64,000 nt of DNA. Source: Ovis canadensis (lineage: Eukaryota > Chordata > Mammalia > Artiodactyla > Bovidae). The first letter of the stretch is position 1, and each line of letters begins with the position of its first letter. Made by a program: the position numbers and the translations under genes. Where the stretch lies: assembly GCF_042477335.2 (NCBI RefSeq), contig NC_091246.1, positions 208,195,501-208,259,500 on the forward strand. Direction: 5' to 3'. Under the pieces are notes generated by a model that did no database searches, had not been told where the DNA came from, and saw only the letters and a program-made list of their open reading frames with translations. Shown here piece after piece: positions 1 through 12,300 of this stretch.

Positions 1-535
1 GTGGCTAGCAGAGCGGCAGACCGATTCTGATTTCACATCAAGGACTTTTAATCTTTGACCTCTATAGAGAAAAAGACTTTACTTCTACACGTGGTCACCC
101 AACACCATAGGAAGAACTTTTCAGTCATGGGTACCATTATTATACTAGCACATTAAGTATAATTTATCATTGTTTCCATTTTAAATCACATGTAGCAGGT
201 TTGCGTAGTTTATAATCCTCTCATTTGGGGGGGAAACCTCTTACTTTAAGTAACAGTTCTTTATTTTCTGAGTTTATTTATAAATTTATGTTTTCTAAAT
301 TTATAAACATTTCTTCTCTGTCAGTTGTAATTAAAAGAATTATCTCAGAAAATCTCTCTGAATTATGACCCTTAATAGTGAGTCGTGTGTGAATATTTTA
401 GATCCAGGTCATAAACAGCAGTTTGAATATCCTCTATGAAATAAGAAAGACTAATCTTTTTACCTATTTTTGCAGTTTGTAAAAATAAGTGTTCAATAAA
501 AGCAGTCAGACCTTAAAAAAAAAAAAAAAAAAAAA
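1..535 (+). pseudogene. Probable 3' end of a processed retrocopy (parent gene not recognised)
   Basis: AT-rich, 3'-UTR-like sequence ends with an AATAAA hexamer at 495-500. An uninterrupted run of about 21 A follows at 515-535, with 14 bases between the two. A genomic poly(A) run directly after a polyadenylation signal is the usual mark of a reverse-transcribed mRNA. The first bases can be read as a short open end finishing at a TGA near 28-30, but it is too short to identify a parent. The 5' part and the left target-site duplication lie outside the window. An ordinary A-rich intergenic stretch is the alternative. Confidence 0.45.
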
Positions 536-850
536 CAATAACCCCAAGAGCGCTTTTGGTTTCCAACTGCAGTCTAACTTGTGGAAGAGACTTTGCTAGG
601 TATTTCAAAATGGATAAAACACAGTACTATTCTCAAAGTACTTTCCCGGACTCAATAATAATTGGTTCCTAATTTTTCTAACCGGGTCTTAGAAGGGAAT
701 AAGCGTGAGATAAGCCCACCTACCCCTCAGATATTGATAGTATGCAGGAGAGGGAGAAGGTTTGTTCAACCTATAATTATTGAGTGCTAGCTATGAACTA
801 GTTAACCAACACTCAATAAAATATTGTCCGTTGTTGTGTCCAGGGTGCAG

Positions 851-966
851 TGGACCTGAACTTGGGCAAACTCCAAGAGATGGTGAGGGACAGGGAGGCC
901 TGGCTTGCTGCCATCCATGGGGTCGCAAAGAGTCAGACACGACTGGGCAACTGAACAACAACAACA
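851..966 (+). repeat. BovB LINE 3' tail fragment
   Basis: The sequence matches the tail shared by ruminant BovB/Bov-A elements: a 'gacagggaggcctggc' block, then 'atggggtcgcaaagagtc', 'gacacgactggg' and a short (ctgaa/caa)n end. It is severely 5'-truncated and has no coding capacity. Confidence 0.75.
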
Positions 967-2117
967 GAACTATGAAGTAGGCCCTGGAAATGAAGGACTA
1001 AACAATGTCCCTGATCAGTGTCCCTGACCTAATGTCTCATGGCATTTCCATTCTAGTGCAGTTGTCAGAAGACCTTGTCTGTAGATATTTTTGGCTTTGT
1101 GGGCCATACATAACTACTCAGCTTTGCTGTTGTAGTGTTAAAGCAGCCATAGATAATACATAAACGAATGACAGTGACTCTGTTCCAGTTTTATTTATGG
1201 ATACTGAAATTTGAATTTCATATAATTTTCATGTGTCATGAAATAGTCTTGAATATTTCAAAAACCATTAAATATGTAAAAACCATTCGTAGAGTGTGGG
1301 CTACCCATGGGTCCGAATTTGCCTACTTTTGTTCAAATGGGAGAAATGGACACGAGAAGCAGAGAACTCTCATTTAAAAAAAAAAAAAAAGATGGGACAT
1401 TTTAAAAAAGGGAATTTTAAAGGGCTTAGTGGAAGTGTTTGAGAGGAATGGAAAGAGTGGGGGTTTGGCTCAGAGTGATGGACATGCTGGCAATATGGGA
1501 ACAGAAGTTCAGGTAATAGTGGACAACATGAGGGTTTGGAATTACTGGGAGGATTAAGGTAGACAGGGATGTGAACCATGATGAGAACAGTCCTAATGTT
1601 CTGTTAGTTCAAAGTTAAAGCCAAAATCCAGATGTTTAGCAGTATTGGATGGCCTCAGTAGTTATTGAGGTCACCCTCTGGCTGCTCCCAATTCTATGGT
1701 AAACAGAGTGAATGGGCAGGTCTTACAAGGAACCCAAGCATTAGGAAAGCCTTTGGGTGACTATTCCCTCCACCAGCTCTCCCAGAAGTAAAGGACAATC
1801 CTAGCTCTGATGCACAGGAGCTTGAGGAGGAGGGAGATAGGAAGAGCCTGAGTCACAGACCTGATCAGACTCAAGACTATCCTCCTCTTCTGGCTCTTCC
1901 TGGAATGGGAAAGATAGGGACTTGTCATGTTTGAGAAGTAAATAACTTTATGTTCATCCTTCAGGAAAAGATTCCCAAACCATAAGCAACCCTCTTCCTC
2001 CGAGCCAGGACAAAGTATTGGAAAGAGAATGAGGGGTCTAGTTGCTCCTTTATTTGCAAAACCTGAGTGAATTGCATTGTTTTTCTTTTAAAAATTTCTG
2101 GTGCAGAGGGCAGGTGC
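967..2117. other. Intergenic stretch, one old DNA-transposon relic, no gene
   Basis: Positions about 1056-1195 resemble an old nonautonomous hAT-type element: the phrases 'ggctttgtgggccatacataactactcagctttgctgttgtag' in outline and 'agcagccatagataatac' are typical. The name of the family is not certain. The rest shows no ORF with recognisable protein similarity, no RNA gene and no strong structure. Confidence 0.4.
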
Positions 2118-2318
2118 GTGTGTGCTAAGTCACTTCAGTTGTGTCTGATTCTGCATCCCTGTGGACCGTAGCCTGCCAGGGTCCTCTGTCTGTGGGGTTC
2201 TCCAGCAGGAATATGGAAGTGGGTTGCCATGCCCTCCTCCAGGGGATCTTCCTGATCCAGGGATCTAACCTGCATCTCTAAAGTCTCTTGCATTGGCAGG
2301 TGGCTTTTTTACCAGTAG
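2118..2318 (-). repeat. Bov-tA SINE, antisense
   Basis: Read on the minus strand this is a Bov-tA: a tRNA-Glu-like head (RC of 'accagtagca...ctttcttgcattggcagg') followed by the Bov-A body ('ccactccagtattc'-type motif) and the 'gtcagac..gaactgaag' tail. It is diverged. Confidence 0.8.
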
Positions 2319-2913
2319 CATCACCACACTTCTATCAAAATAATGCTAGGGGTAGAATTCCTGAATAGCCAAGATAATAGCAGCCATTGCAGCGTAAATC
2401 TGAACTCATTGTCCATAAAACTGAACACAAAATAGATAACAAAACTGCACAAAACCCATGTCATCTGCATAACTAAAAGAGAATGCCCAAACTTCAGATT
2501 ATCTGGAAGTAGAAAAATAAACACCAAATCTCAGCAAGCTGTGCCCCTTCTCCTGCTGCAAACTTACACAGAAATAAGGAACAGTACAGAGAAAATGCAT
2601 AGAAGAGAAGACTACTGGTGGTTGTATGATTGGTCTAAGATAACCACAAAAAGGAGAAAGTCCACTTTTGTGCTAAGATACGGGGAAAGAACCCTGGTAA
2701 ATCAAAACACTTGCATATGTTTTTAAAAAGTAAAGATGGACGTACTTCAAGGGGACAGTGTGTAAAACCCTTGCTTCTGAAATAGAAGGTAAAAAAGGAA
2801 TGGAGAGGCCCCTTTTGGAATCTGGTGAAGAAGAAAAGAAGCAAAAGGAAATTTGAGGGTCAAGTAAAAAAAAGAGATCCAAAGCTGTGAAAATATGTAA
2901 TCATTAGCCCATA

Positions 2914-3132
2914 AGTCCATGAGCTTCCCTGGTGGCTCAGATGGTAAAGAGTTCACCTGCCATGCAGGAGACCTGGTTTTGATCCCTGGGTTGGGAAGAT
3001 CTCCTGGAGAAGGAAATGGCAACCCACTCCAATATTCTTACCTGGAGAATTCCATGGACAGAGGAGCCTGGTGGGCTACAGTCCATGGAGTCTCAAAGAG
3101 TAGGACACGACTGAGCAACTAACACTTTCACT
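2914..3132 (+). repeat. Bov-tA SINE with 10-bp target-site duplication
   Basis: Full-length Bov-tA: the head begins 'gagcttccctggtggctcag', then comes the box-B-like 'ggttttgatccctggg', the Bov-A body and a tail ending 'gagcaactaacactttcac'. The direct repeat ttagcccata at 2904-2913 and 3133-3142 is a clear target-site duplication, so the insertion is intact. Confidence 0.9.
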
Positions 3133-3142
3133 TTAGCCCATA

Positions 3143-5448
3143 TCACTCATACACACGTGCATAGACACATAAGAACCATCCAATAAGAAAAAACTTTCAA
3201 AAATCTTTGAAATGAATAGATGACAACTGAGTAAATATACACAAAATGTTACAAGAAGAAAACAGAAAACAAGACAACTTCAACTAATAAAAAGTGCTCC
3301 CCCCTGGAAAAAAAAACTACCCCAAAGCAGAAAAGAAAAAAAAAAAAAAACTACAACAGAAACTCCAAAGAGAATTAAATATCCACCTTGAAATGATCTC
3401 CAGTGACCTCAGCCTGCGATGGCTTGGAGCGGGACTTGGGTTCCCAGTCAGAGATTAAGGCTGGGTCACGGTGGTAAGAGCACCAAATCTTAGCCGCTAG
3501 GCCAGCGGTCAGTAACAAGGGCCCTGGTCCTTCAGCTTTGGAGAAAAGAATTCCCACAAAGATGGACAGTAGTGAAACAAGTACAATATTTATTTGGAGG
3601 CAGAGTATACAGTATTTGTGGATAGAAACACAGGTGGACTCAGAGGGAGAGTTGCTGAGTCGTACCCTCATGGCATTTTAAGTTACTGTTACGGGGCATT
3701 TCTCCCGGGGTTTCTTTTGGCTAATCATTTCTATTTGCCTTGTTCACAATCCATGTTTAGCATGTCTCAGGATTCTCCTATGTGTGTGCACATATCTCTT
3801 AGCCAAGATGAATTCTACTGCAAAGGCCTATGGGTAGAGCATCCCTTGACATCACTTCTCTTTGACTTCCAAGGGGCCTTTCTGTTCACCTGTGGCCAGT
3901 GAGGTCTCCTGTCTTTGAGAATGAGAAATATGTGTTTTGTGAGTTTAAAAAATTATGTGTTGTCCTTTAACTGAGAAAAGTATTTCATATTTGCTTTAAG
4001 GGTGAATGTAGCAAAGTTTTCTATAGCCAACTGTTATGATAAATATTTAGCTACTTATGGCTCCTGCCTTGGCTGAGAAAATTTTGATTTGATGACGCTA
4101 TTTGTTTGAGATTATTTACATTCATTGTCTACATTTTTACTTTGGGAGAAATCTGCAATCCACAGTATTTACCTTTTCCCTCTCAAATTCTACAGGGCTT
4201 TAGTCAGCCGGAAACCCAGTTTGAAACCAGCGCTTTTTATATTTATTTCTATAACTAATTGTATCTTAAGAGTTCCTAACTTTGTATAATGGTTGATTTG
4301 ATAACAGCTGAGAGTTTTAGGCACAAACTCTTTCCTTTCATTCTGTTAGAGAAACTGTTTAAGAGATGGGAAAGTTTTGGTTCTTGTTTAATGTCCCTGA
4401 CCTTAGTTTTTACTAAATTAAGGCATCAAACTGTTTTAAATGTAGAGATGACCTTTTAAGGAAGCAAATGTTTTAAATAAAATGATAGTTAATAGTCCTA
4501 CTTTTGTATGAATTTGAAAGCTTACAAAGCTCTTTTGCTTTCATACTCATCTATGTCTATGACATCAGGCCTTTCATCTTTTCTTCCAGCTTCAGAGGAA
4601 GAGGCAACCCTTCAGCCCATGGCATAGCATCCATGGAAGTCTGCTTCATCACGACTCACTCCTTTCCTGTCATCTGTTCTCTCTTTCTACTGACCTTTCC
4701 TCCAGCCTACACAAAGAACACAAACCATCCCTCTACCCTGGGTACCCTGGAGCTATTGTCACTTCTCTCTTCATCCTCAAAGAATCGTTTCCTCTCTCAT
4801 CTCTGCATCCTCTGTGCTGCACCCTTACTGTTAACCTCTGAGGCTGTTTGCACTCATATCTCCAGTTGCAAAAGACAAAGTGGCTGTGTCCTCTTTGAAA
4901 TGAGCTCCTCCATGAGGCCTATGTCTCCTCCTCCTCCCCTTCACTGCCTTTTTTGTTGCCCTTTCATCTTTCCTCCCTGTGTTGATGCTCACCAGGATTC
5001 TATCTTCTACCCTCCTTGTGCTTACACATACTCTCCCTCCTTAACTGACTCCAACGATTTCTATAACTGTTAACTGCTGACTCCCAAATCAAGACATCTC
5101 TTCTAGGCTCCATGTTTTATACCTGTGTGTCTGCTGGACATTTCTACTTGGATAGTTAACCCAAAGGGACTTGAAAACAGCAGAATTCATTGTTTTCCAC
5201 AACTGCTATTCCTTTGCATTTGCAGTGAGGAGCAGAAGGGAGAAGGAGTATAGATAAGGAAGTGTGGGGACAGAGACCTCTTGAGATCCAGGGAAATGTC
5301 TGCGTGGAGAGAACACTGGAGATGTGGGCTTCAGGGCCCCCACATTGTTGGACTGTACATGTGAATATAAGTCTGTTGGTAAAGCTAGTGACCACAACAG
5401 CTGACTTTGCAAACCTTCCCCAAACCTCTAGTTTGTATGGTTTGGATC
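3143..5448. other. Intergenic stretch with diverged old repeats, no gene
   Basis: I see no convincing exon. The longest open frame (4504-5073, 189 codons, +) has a pyrimidine-rich, low-complexity translation and lies in sequence that looks like an antisense fragment of an old mammalian LINE (about 4590-5170). Positions 3370-3900 look repeat-derived, but I could not name the family. Confidence 0.4.
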
Positions 5449-5596
5449 TGTCCATGGGATTCTCCAGGTAAGGATACTGGAGTGGGTTGCCTTTTCCTTC
5501 TCCAGAGGATATTCCCAACCCAGGGATCAAACCTACGTTTCTTACATCTCCTGCGTTGGCAGGCAGGTTCTTTACTAGTGCCACCTGGGAAACCCC
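5449..5596 (-). repeat. Bov-tA SINE, antisense, 3'-truncated
   Basis: The minus strand starts with the Bov-tA head (RC of 'gccacctgggaaacccc') and runs into the Bov-A body, then stops near the 'catgggattctccagg' block. It lies directly against the next antisense Bov-tA, giving a tandem arrangement. Confidence 0.8.
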
Positions 5597-5804
5597 AAGT
5601 GTTAGTTGCTCAGTCATGTCTGACTCTTTGCGACCCCATGGACTGTAGCCTCCCAGGCTCCTCTGTCCATGGAGTTCTCCAGGCAAGAATACTGGAGTGA
5701 GTGATCATTCCCTTCTCCAGGGGATCTTCCCAACCCAGAAACTGAATCCAGGTCTCCTGCACTGCAGGCAGATCCTTTACTGTCTGAGCCACTAGGGAAG
5801 CCTT
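5597..5804 (-). repeat. Bov-tA SINE, antisense
   Basis: Nearly full length. On the plus strand it starts 'agtgttagttgctcagtc' and ends 'gagccactagggaagcc', which are the reverse complements of the SINE tail and tRNA-like head. Confidence 0.88.
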
Positions 5805-6126
5805 TATCACTGGAAGTCTTGAATAAAGAAATGCTTGAAGCTTTTTGGAGTTTCCTGTGGAGGCACAGTATAGAGGTTGGGAAGAAGATACTGCCCTCAC
5901 CACTCCCTCTCTCTCAATATGGCCCAGCATGTGGATTAGCGAGGTGTAGGTGAAAGAGGTGCAGTGAGAGCTACTGCTAGAGGCTATGCAGCTGGACAAA
6001 TGGTAGCCCAACATAACCCCTGAGTAGTTTGTCCTTACTCAGGGAAGCCTCCTTCCATGTATACACATACCCAGATCAGAAAGAAGAATGCTTGGTATTC
6101 CTATTCCATATTCCCTGTCCTTCCTT

Positions 6127-6335
6127 GGGTTTCCCTGGTGGTTTAGACAGTAAAGAATCCTCCTGCAATGCAGGATACCTAGGTTTGATCCCTGGGTTGG
6201 GAAGATCCCCTTAAGAAGGAAACAGCTACCCACTCCAGTAATCTGGCCTGGAGAATTCCATGGACAGAGGAGCCTAGGGGGCCACCGTCCATGGGGTCGC
6301 AAATACTCAGGCATGACTGAGTGACTTTCAATCAC
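6127..6335 (+). repeat. Bov-tA SINE
   Basis: The head 'gggtttccctggtggtttag', the promoter-like 'ggtttgatccctgggttgg', the body and the tail 'caggcatgactgagtgac' are all present in sense orientation. Confidence 0.88.
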
Positions 6336-6597
6336 TCACTCTGTTCTTGCCTAAACCAAAGAAATAGTTTAAAATCACCTCCAGCCTCTACTTATGGAAA
6401 TGTATGGGAATGGATAATCTTCGCATTATACCCATTCACCTCTACCTCTAGCATAATGCCAAAAGGGACTCCCAAAAAATGTATACTGAAGAAAAAGGAG
6501 GCTGGCAAGCAGGTGGCCTGGTGAAATTCACATGATGGACATCATCCCTCGAAACCAAAGTGGCAGATGACAAGTCAGTTTTGCTCTTTCAGAAAGA

Positions 6598-7115
6598 GGC
6601 TTAGGCCAGACTGCCTGGGTTTAAATGCCAGCTGCACTACAGACTAAACTTTACAGAAGTTACTTATATATTCTGTGCCTCAGTTTCCTCAACCATAAAA
6701 AGGAAATAATAATAACTACACATGCGATCATTATGAGAATTTAAAAGGCATATAAAGGGCTTGACATAGGGCTTACTGCTGCTACTGCTAAGTCATTTCA
6801 GTCATGTCCGACTCTGTGTGACCCCATAGACAGCAGCCCACCAGGCTCCCCCGTCCCTGGGATTCTCCAGGCAAGAACACTGGAGTGGGTTGCCATTTCT
6901 TTCTCCAATGCATGAAAGTGAAAAGTGAAAGGGAAGTTGCTCAGTCATGTCTGACTCTTCGCAACCCCATGGACCGCAGCCTACCAGGCTCCTCTGTCCA
7001 TGGGATTTTCCAGGCAAGAGGGCTGGAGTGGGGTGCCATCGCCTTCTCCGTGACATAGGGCTTAGGAAATGGTAAGCACTTGATAAATGTTATCTGCTGC
7101 TGTTGTAATTATTAC
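6598..7115 (-). repeat. MIR SINE, antisense, split by a Bov-A2
   Basis: The left part includes the MIR core on the minus strand ('ctgtgcctcagtttcctc' on the plus strand is the RC of the classic MIR segment). The sequence resumes after 7064 with 'ggaaatggtaagcacttgataaatg'. The interruption is the Bov-A2 listed next. Confidence 0.7.
6776..7050 (-). repeat. Bov-A2 dimeric SINE, antisense, with 14-bp target-site duplication
   Basis: Two Bov-A monomers are joined by the 'aatgcatgaaagtgaaaagtg' linker, and a (CTG)n-like tract sits at the RC of the 3' end. The direct repeat tgacatagggctta at 6762-6775 and 7051-7064 flanks it exactly. The host sequence is a MIR, so the relative ages are visible. 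Confidence 0.9.
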
Positions 7116-7188
7116 CTGTCCCTCACCTGGCACAGCAGGAAGTCTTTTCATTAATGAGGATAGAAATAGTGATTGTAGTAAGGTAGTA

Positions 7189-7415
7189 GGAGAAGGCAAT
7201 GGCACCCTACTCCAGTACTCTTGCCTGGAAAATCCCATGGACGGAGGAGGCTGGTAGGCTGCAGTCCGTGGGGTCGCTAAGAGTTGGACACGGCTGGGAA
7301 ATGGCAACCCACTCCAGTGTTCTTGCCTGGAGAATCCCAGGGATGGGGGAGCCTGGTGGGCTGCTGTCTATGGGGTCGCACAGAGTCGGACACGACTAAA
7401 GTAACTTAGCTTAGC
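7189..7415 (+). repeat. Bov-A2 dimeric SINE with 12-bp target-site duplication
   Basis: Two monomers are present, but the linker between them is deleted, so 'cacggctggg' runs straight into 'aaatggcaacccactcc'. It is flanked by agtaaggtagta at 7177-7188 and 7416-7427. It lies 138 bases from the oppositely oriented Bov-A2 at 6776-7050. Confidence 0.88.
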
Positions 7416-7427
7416 AGTAAGGTAGTA

Positions 7428-8477
7428 CCAAATATTGAAACAACCTTTTGTCATGCTTTTGGCTACCCAGTTCAAAATGCCCCTCTAAGTCTAGCTGGGA
7501 GGCAGAGATGGCCTATCACTAAAAACCTAACAGTGCCCGATACAGGTTGCATGTTCAGGACTCCCTTGCAGGTAGCGTTTGTAGTCTGAGATCCAAGCTG
7601 GACCAATCAGGTACACTCAACCCAGGCCTAGCAACAGGAGCTAGTGAAGCCAAGTGGCAGGTATAGGGAGCACTGCAATACAGTATGCCCACTTTTCTCA
7701 GAGGTATTGGAAGCAATGGTCCCAACAGCAGCGTGCAAGGCCACAGCTGGCCATGCAGGATCAGCAGCATCCTCACAGGCTGTGACTGTGGGTGAGTCTT
7801 GTCTGCTGCCAAGAGCCCTTGTTCCTGCCTGTTTTCCAACCTTGTAGCTGTATCCTCTCCAGAAATGCTTTAAATAACCCAGTGTCCTTTACTGCTTCTA
7901 TCAGCTTAGGTTAATTTTTCAACCTGCCAGACTGATAAAGACTATCAGATCAGATAGCTTAATAAAATGTACATACATTATTTCTACCGTTATTGGCTTA
8001 TTGATTTGCAGTGTGCTCCTGTTCAGGGACTGTTTTTCTTAGATGATTTTTGTTTTAGTAATGCTGAGATGTTTAAGAGGATTGTTTATTGTTGTTTTTT
8101 GGTAGGAAGCTTTCCTCTTCTCCCTTTCCCTCTGTCTTCTTTTTTGGTGTGTGTCGGGTGGAGGGCAGGGGAGGGTTTCAGTACAATCAAATTCTAATGG
8201 ACTGGAATCTACTCTTAGGAAGAGAAAATCAGGCAATCAATGAGTATGAAAATTGAAATAGAGGGAGAGGAGGAAAATCAGTGCCCTCTGCATAAAGTAC
8301 CACAACACAACTGTGAGCTCATTTAACTGGTTTATTTTATGGATAGGAACTTGCAACAAAGGACCCAAAGGTAATGTGTGTTCAAGATACAACTAACTGT
8401 ATCTTCACACTCCTAGTCCAGGGATTATGGTTCTACCTACTTGTCTCCATCCAAGAGGCAAATGACCTAAAAGCAAG
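7428..8477. other. Intergenic stretch, nothing recognised
   Basis: Mixed-composition sequence without a named repeat, splice-flanked exon or RNA gene that I can support. Short open frames (for example 7555-7839 minus) have no protein-like features. Confidence 0.4.
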
Positions 8478-8680
8478 GTAAAAGTGAAAGTATTAGTTGC
8501 TCAGTCATATCCGACTCTTTGTGACCCTATGGACTATACTGTCCATGGAATTCTCCAGGCAAGAATACTGGCGTGGTTTCCATTTCCTTTTCCAGAGGAT
8601 CTTCCCAACCAAGGGAGCAAACCCAGATTTCCCACATTGCAGGCAGATTCTTTACCATCTGAGCCACCAGGGAAGCCCCT
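8478..8680 (-). repeat. Bov-tA SINE, antisense
   Basis: The plus strand runs from 'gtgaaagtattagttgctcag' to 'tgagccaccagggaagcccc', the reverse complement of a complete Bov-tA. The 'PLSEP-like' open frames here are SINE translations. Confidence 0.88.
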
Positions 8681-8758
8681 AAAACAAGCTAAGATCAGGT
8701 TAAATTCAGCCCTTTCAATTATACTTTTTGACTTTATGGTTGTGTATGATAAGAATTT

Positions 8759-8978
8759 GGGCTTCCCAGGTGGTGCTAGTGATAAAGAACCTGCCTGCAA
8801 ATGCAGGAGACAGATGTGGATTCGATCCCTGGGTCAGGAAGATCCCCTGGAGGAGGGCATGGCAACCCACTCCAGTATTATTGCCTGGAGAATCCATTGG
8901 ACAGAGGAGCTTGGCAGGTTACAGTCCATAGGGTCACAAAGAGTTGGACACAACTGAAGTGATTTAGCATGCACACAC
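8759..8978 (+). repeat. Bov-tA SINE (head variant 'aggtggtgctagtg')
   Basis: A Bov-tA2-like head, 'ggcttcccaggtggtgctag', is followed by the standard body and the tail 'gacacaactgaagtgattta'. The same head variant occurs at 30219. Confidence 0.87.
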
Positions 8979-9068
8979 ATAAGAAGTTAAATTTTGAAGA
9001 GCTTTTTGTAGTTTACAAAGTGTTTGGTTCATTATGTTCTCTGAACTGTGAAATAAGGTACATATAAG

Positions 9069-9345
9069 GAGAAGGCAATGGCACCCCACTCCAGTACTCT
9101 TGCCTGGAAAATCCCAAGGACGGAGGAGCCTGGTAGGCTGCAGTCCATGGGGTTGCTAAGAGTCGGACATGACTGAGCGACTTCCCTTTCACTTTTCACT
9201 TTCATGCATTGAAGAAGGAAATGGCAACCCATTCCAGTGTTCTTGCCTGGAGAATCCCAGGGACAGGGGAGCCTGGTGGGCTGCCGTCTATGGGGTCGCA
9301 CAGAGTCGGACACAACTGAAACAACTTAGCAGCAGCAGCAGCAAC
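9069..9345 (+). repeat. Bov-A2 dimeric SINE
   Basis: Both monomers, the 'cttttcactttcatgcattg' linker and a terminal (AGC)n run 'agcagcagcagcaa' are present in sense orientation. Confidence 0.9.
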
Positions 9346-9371
9346 ATACATTAAGCATTTAATGTGTCAAG

Positions 9372-12300
9372 TATTTTGGACTCTTTTGTTGACTGTGAGG
9401 GCTACTCCATTTCTTCTAAGGGATTTTTGCCCACAGTAGTAGATATAATGGGTCATCTGAATTAAACTCACCCATTCTAGTCCATTTTAGTTCACTTATT
9501 CCTAAAATGTCAATGTTCATTCTTGGCATCTCCTGATTGACCACTTCCAGTTTACCCTGATTCATAGACCTAACACTCCAGGTTCCTATGCAATATTGTT
9601 CTTTCCAGCACTGGGCATTACTTCCATCGCCAGTCACATCCACAACCGGGTGTTGTTTTTGCTTTGGCTCTCTCTCTTCATTTTTTCTGGAGTTATTTTT
9701 CCACTCTTCTCCAGTAGCATACTGGGTACCTTCTGACCTGGGGAGTTCATCTTTCAGTGTCCTATCTTTTTGCCTTTTCATACTGTTCATGGGGTTCTCA
9801 AGGCAAAAATACTGAAGTGGTTTGCCATTGCCTTCTCCAGTGGACTATGTTTTATCAGAACTCTCCACCATGACCCATCTATCTTGGGTGGCCCTACACG
9901 ACATGGCTCATAGTTTCATTGAGTTAGACAAAACTGTGATCTATATGACCAGTTTGGTTAGTTTTCTGTGATTGTGGTTTTCATTCTGTCTGCTCTCTGA
10001 TGGATAAGGATAAGGAGCTTGTGGAAGCTTCCTGACGGGAGGGACTGCCTGTGAGGGAATCTGGGTCTTGTTCTGATGGGCAGGGTCAGAGAATGATCTC
10101 TGTTCCTTTCCAAGGCAAACCATTCAATATCACAGTAATCCAAGTCTATGCCCCACCCACTAATGCTGAAGAAGCTGAAGCTGAATGGTTCTGTGATGAC
10201 GTACAAGAACTTCTACAACTAACACCAAAAAAAGATGTCCTTTTAATCATAGGAGACTGGAATGCAAAGTAGGAAGTCAAGAAACACCTGGAGTAACAGG
10301 CAAATTTGGCCTTGGAGTACAAAATGAAGAAGAGTAAAGGCTAATAAAATTTTGCCATGAGAACGCACTGGTCATAACAAGCACCCTATTCCAACAACAC
10401 AAGAGAAGACTCTACGCAGGGACATCACCAGATGGTCAATTCCAAAATCAGATTGATTATATTCTTTGAAGCAAATCATATTGATTATATTCTTTGCACC
10501 AAAGATGGAGAAGCTCTATACAGTCAGCAAAAACAAGACCGGGAGCTGACTGTGCCTCAGATCATGAACTCCTTATTGCCAAATTCAGACTTAAATTGAA
10601 GAAAGTAGGGAAAACCACTAAACCATTCAGGTATGACCCAAATCAAATCCCTTATGATTATACAGTGGAAGTGACAAATCAATTCAAGAGATTAGATCTG
10701 ATACAGTGCCTGAAGAACTATGGATGGAGGAGAAGGTGGTGATTAAAACCATCCTCAAGAAATAGAAATGCAAAAAGGCAAAATAGTTGTCTGAGGAGGC
10801 CTTACAAATAGTTGAGAAAAGAAGTGAAAGGCAAAGGAGAAAAGGAAAGATATACCCATCTGAATGCAGAGTTCCAAAGAATAGCAAGGAGAGATAAGAA
10901 AGCCTTCCTAAGTGATCAATGCAAAGAAATAGCAGAAAACAATAGGATGGGAAAGACTAGGGATCTCTTCAAGAAAATTGGAGATACCAAGGGAACATTT
11001 CATTCAAAGTTGGGGATAATAAAGGACAGAAACAGTATGGGCTGGACAGAAACAGTATGGGCCGAACAGAAGCAGAAGATACTAAGAAGAGGTGACAAGA
11101 ATACACAGAAGAACTATACAAAAGACATCTTAATGAGCCAGATAACCACGATGGTGTGATCACTCACCTAGAGCAAGACATCCTGGAGTGCAAAGTCAAG
11201 TGGGCCTTGGGAAGCATCACTACGAACAAAGCTAGTCGAAGTTATGGAATTCCAGCTGAGCTATTTCAGAGCTTAAAAGATGATGCTGTGAAAGTGCTGC
11301 ATTCAATATGCCAGCAAATTTGGAAAACTTAGCAGTGGCTACAGGACTGGAAAAGGTCAGTTTTCATTCCAATCCAAAGAAAGGCAATGCCAAAGAAGCT
11401 CAAATTATCACACAATTACACTCATCTCACAGGCTAGCAAAGTAATGCTCAAAATTATCCAAGCTAGGCTTCACCAGTACATGAACCAAGGACTTCCAGA
11501 TGTTCAATCAAGCTGGATTTAGAAAAGGCAGAGGAACCAGAGATCAAATTGCCAATATCTGTTGGATCATCAAAAAAGCAAGAGAGTTCCAGTTCTATTT
11601 CTGCTTTATTGACTATGCCAAAGCCTTTGACTGTGTGGATCACAACAGACTGTGGGAAATTCTTAAAGAGACTGGAAAACCAGACCACCTTAACTGCCTC
11701 CTGAGAAATGTGTATGAAGGTCAAGAAGCAACAATTAGAACCAGACATGGATCAACAGACTAGTTCCAAATTGGAAAAGGAGTACCTCAAGGCTGTATAT
11801 TGTCACCCTGCTTATTTAACTTATATGCAAAGTACATCATGCTAAATGCCAGACTATGAAGCACATGCTGGAATCTAGATTGCATGGAGAAGTATCAATA
11901 ACCTCAGATATGCAGATAACACCACCCTTACAGCAGAAAGTGAAGTGGAACTAAAGACCCTCTTGATGAAAATGAAAGAGGAGAGGGAAAAAGCTAACTT
12001 AGTTCAAAAAGCTAAGATCATGCACCCAGTCACATCACTTCATGGCAAATAGATGAGGAAACAATGGAAACAGACTTTATTTTCTTGGCCTCCAAAATCA
12101 CTGCAGATGGTGACTGCAGCCATGAAATCAAAAGACACTTGCTCCTTGAAAGAAAAGCTATGACCAACCTAGACAGCATGTTAAAAGGAGAGACATTACT
12201 TTACCAACAAAGGTCCATCTAGTCAAAGCTATGGTTTTTCCAGTAGTCACATATGGATGTGAGAGTAGGATTGAAGAATTTATGCTTTCGAACTGTGGTG

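Noticed and set aside
2914-3132. tRNA-Glu-like heads of Bov-tA and CHR-2 SINEs considered as tRNA genes
   Set aside because: Only the promoter-like half resembles tRNA, no complete cloverleaf is evident and the Bov-A body or A-rich tail follows directly.
4504-5073. 189-codon open frame (+)
   Set aside because: Low-complexity Ser/Pro/Cys/Leu-rich translation in pyrimidine-rich sequence resembling an old antisense LINE; no splice context or family match.
8484-8957. 157-codon open frame (+), and many 60-100-codon frames with '[10 protein letters not shown]', 'GFPGGSDGKE' or '[13 protein letters not shown]' phrases throughout the window
   Set aside because: These are translations of Bov-tA and Bov-A SINEs in various frames. 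They recur wherever the SINE does and have no splice or promoter context.
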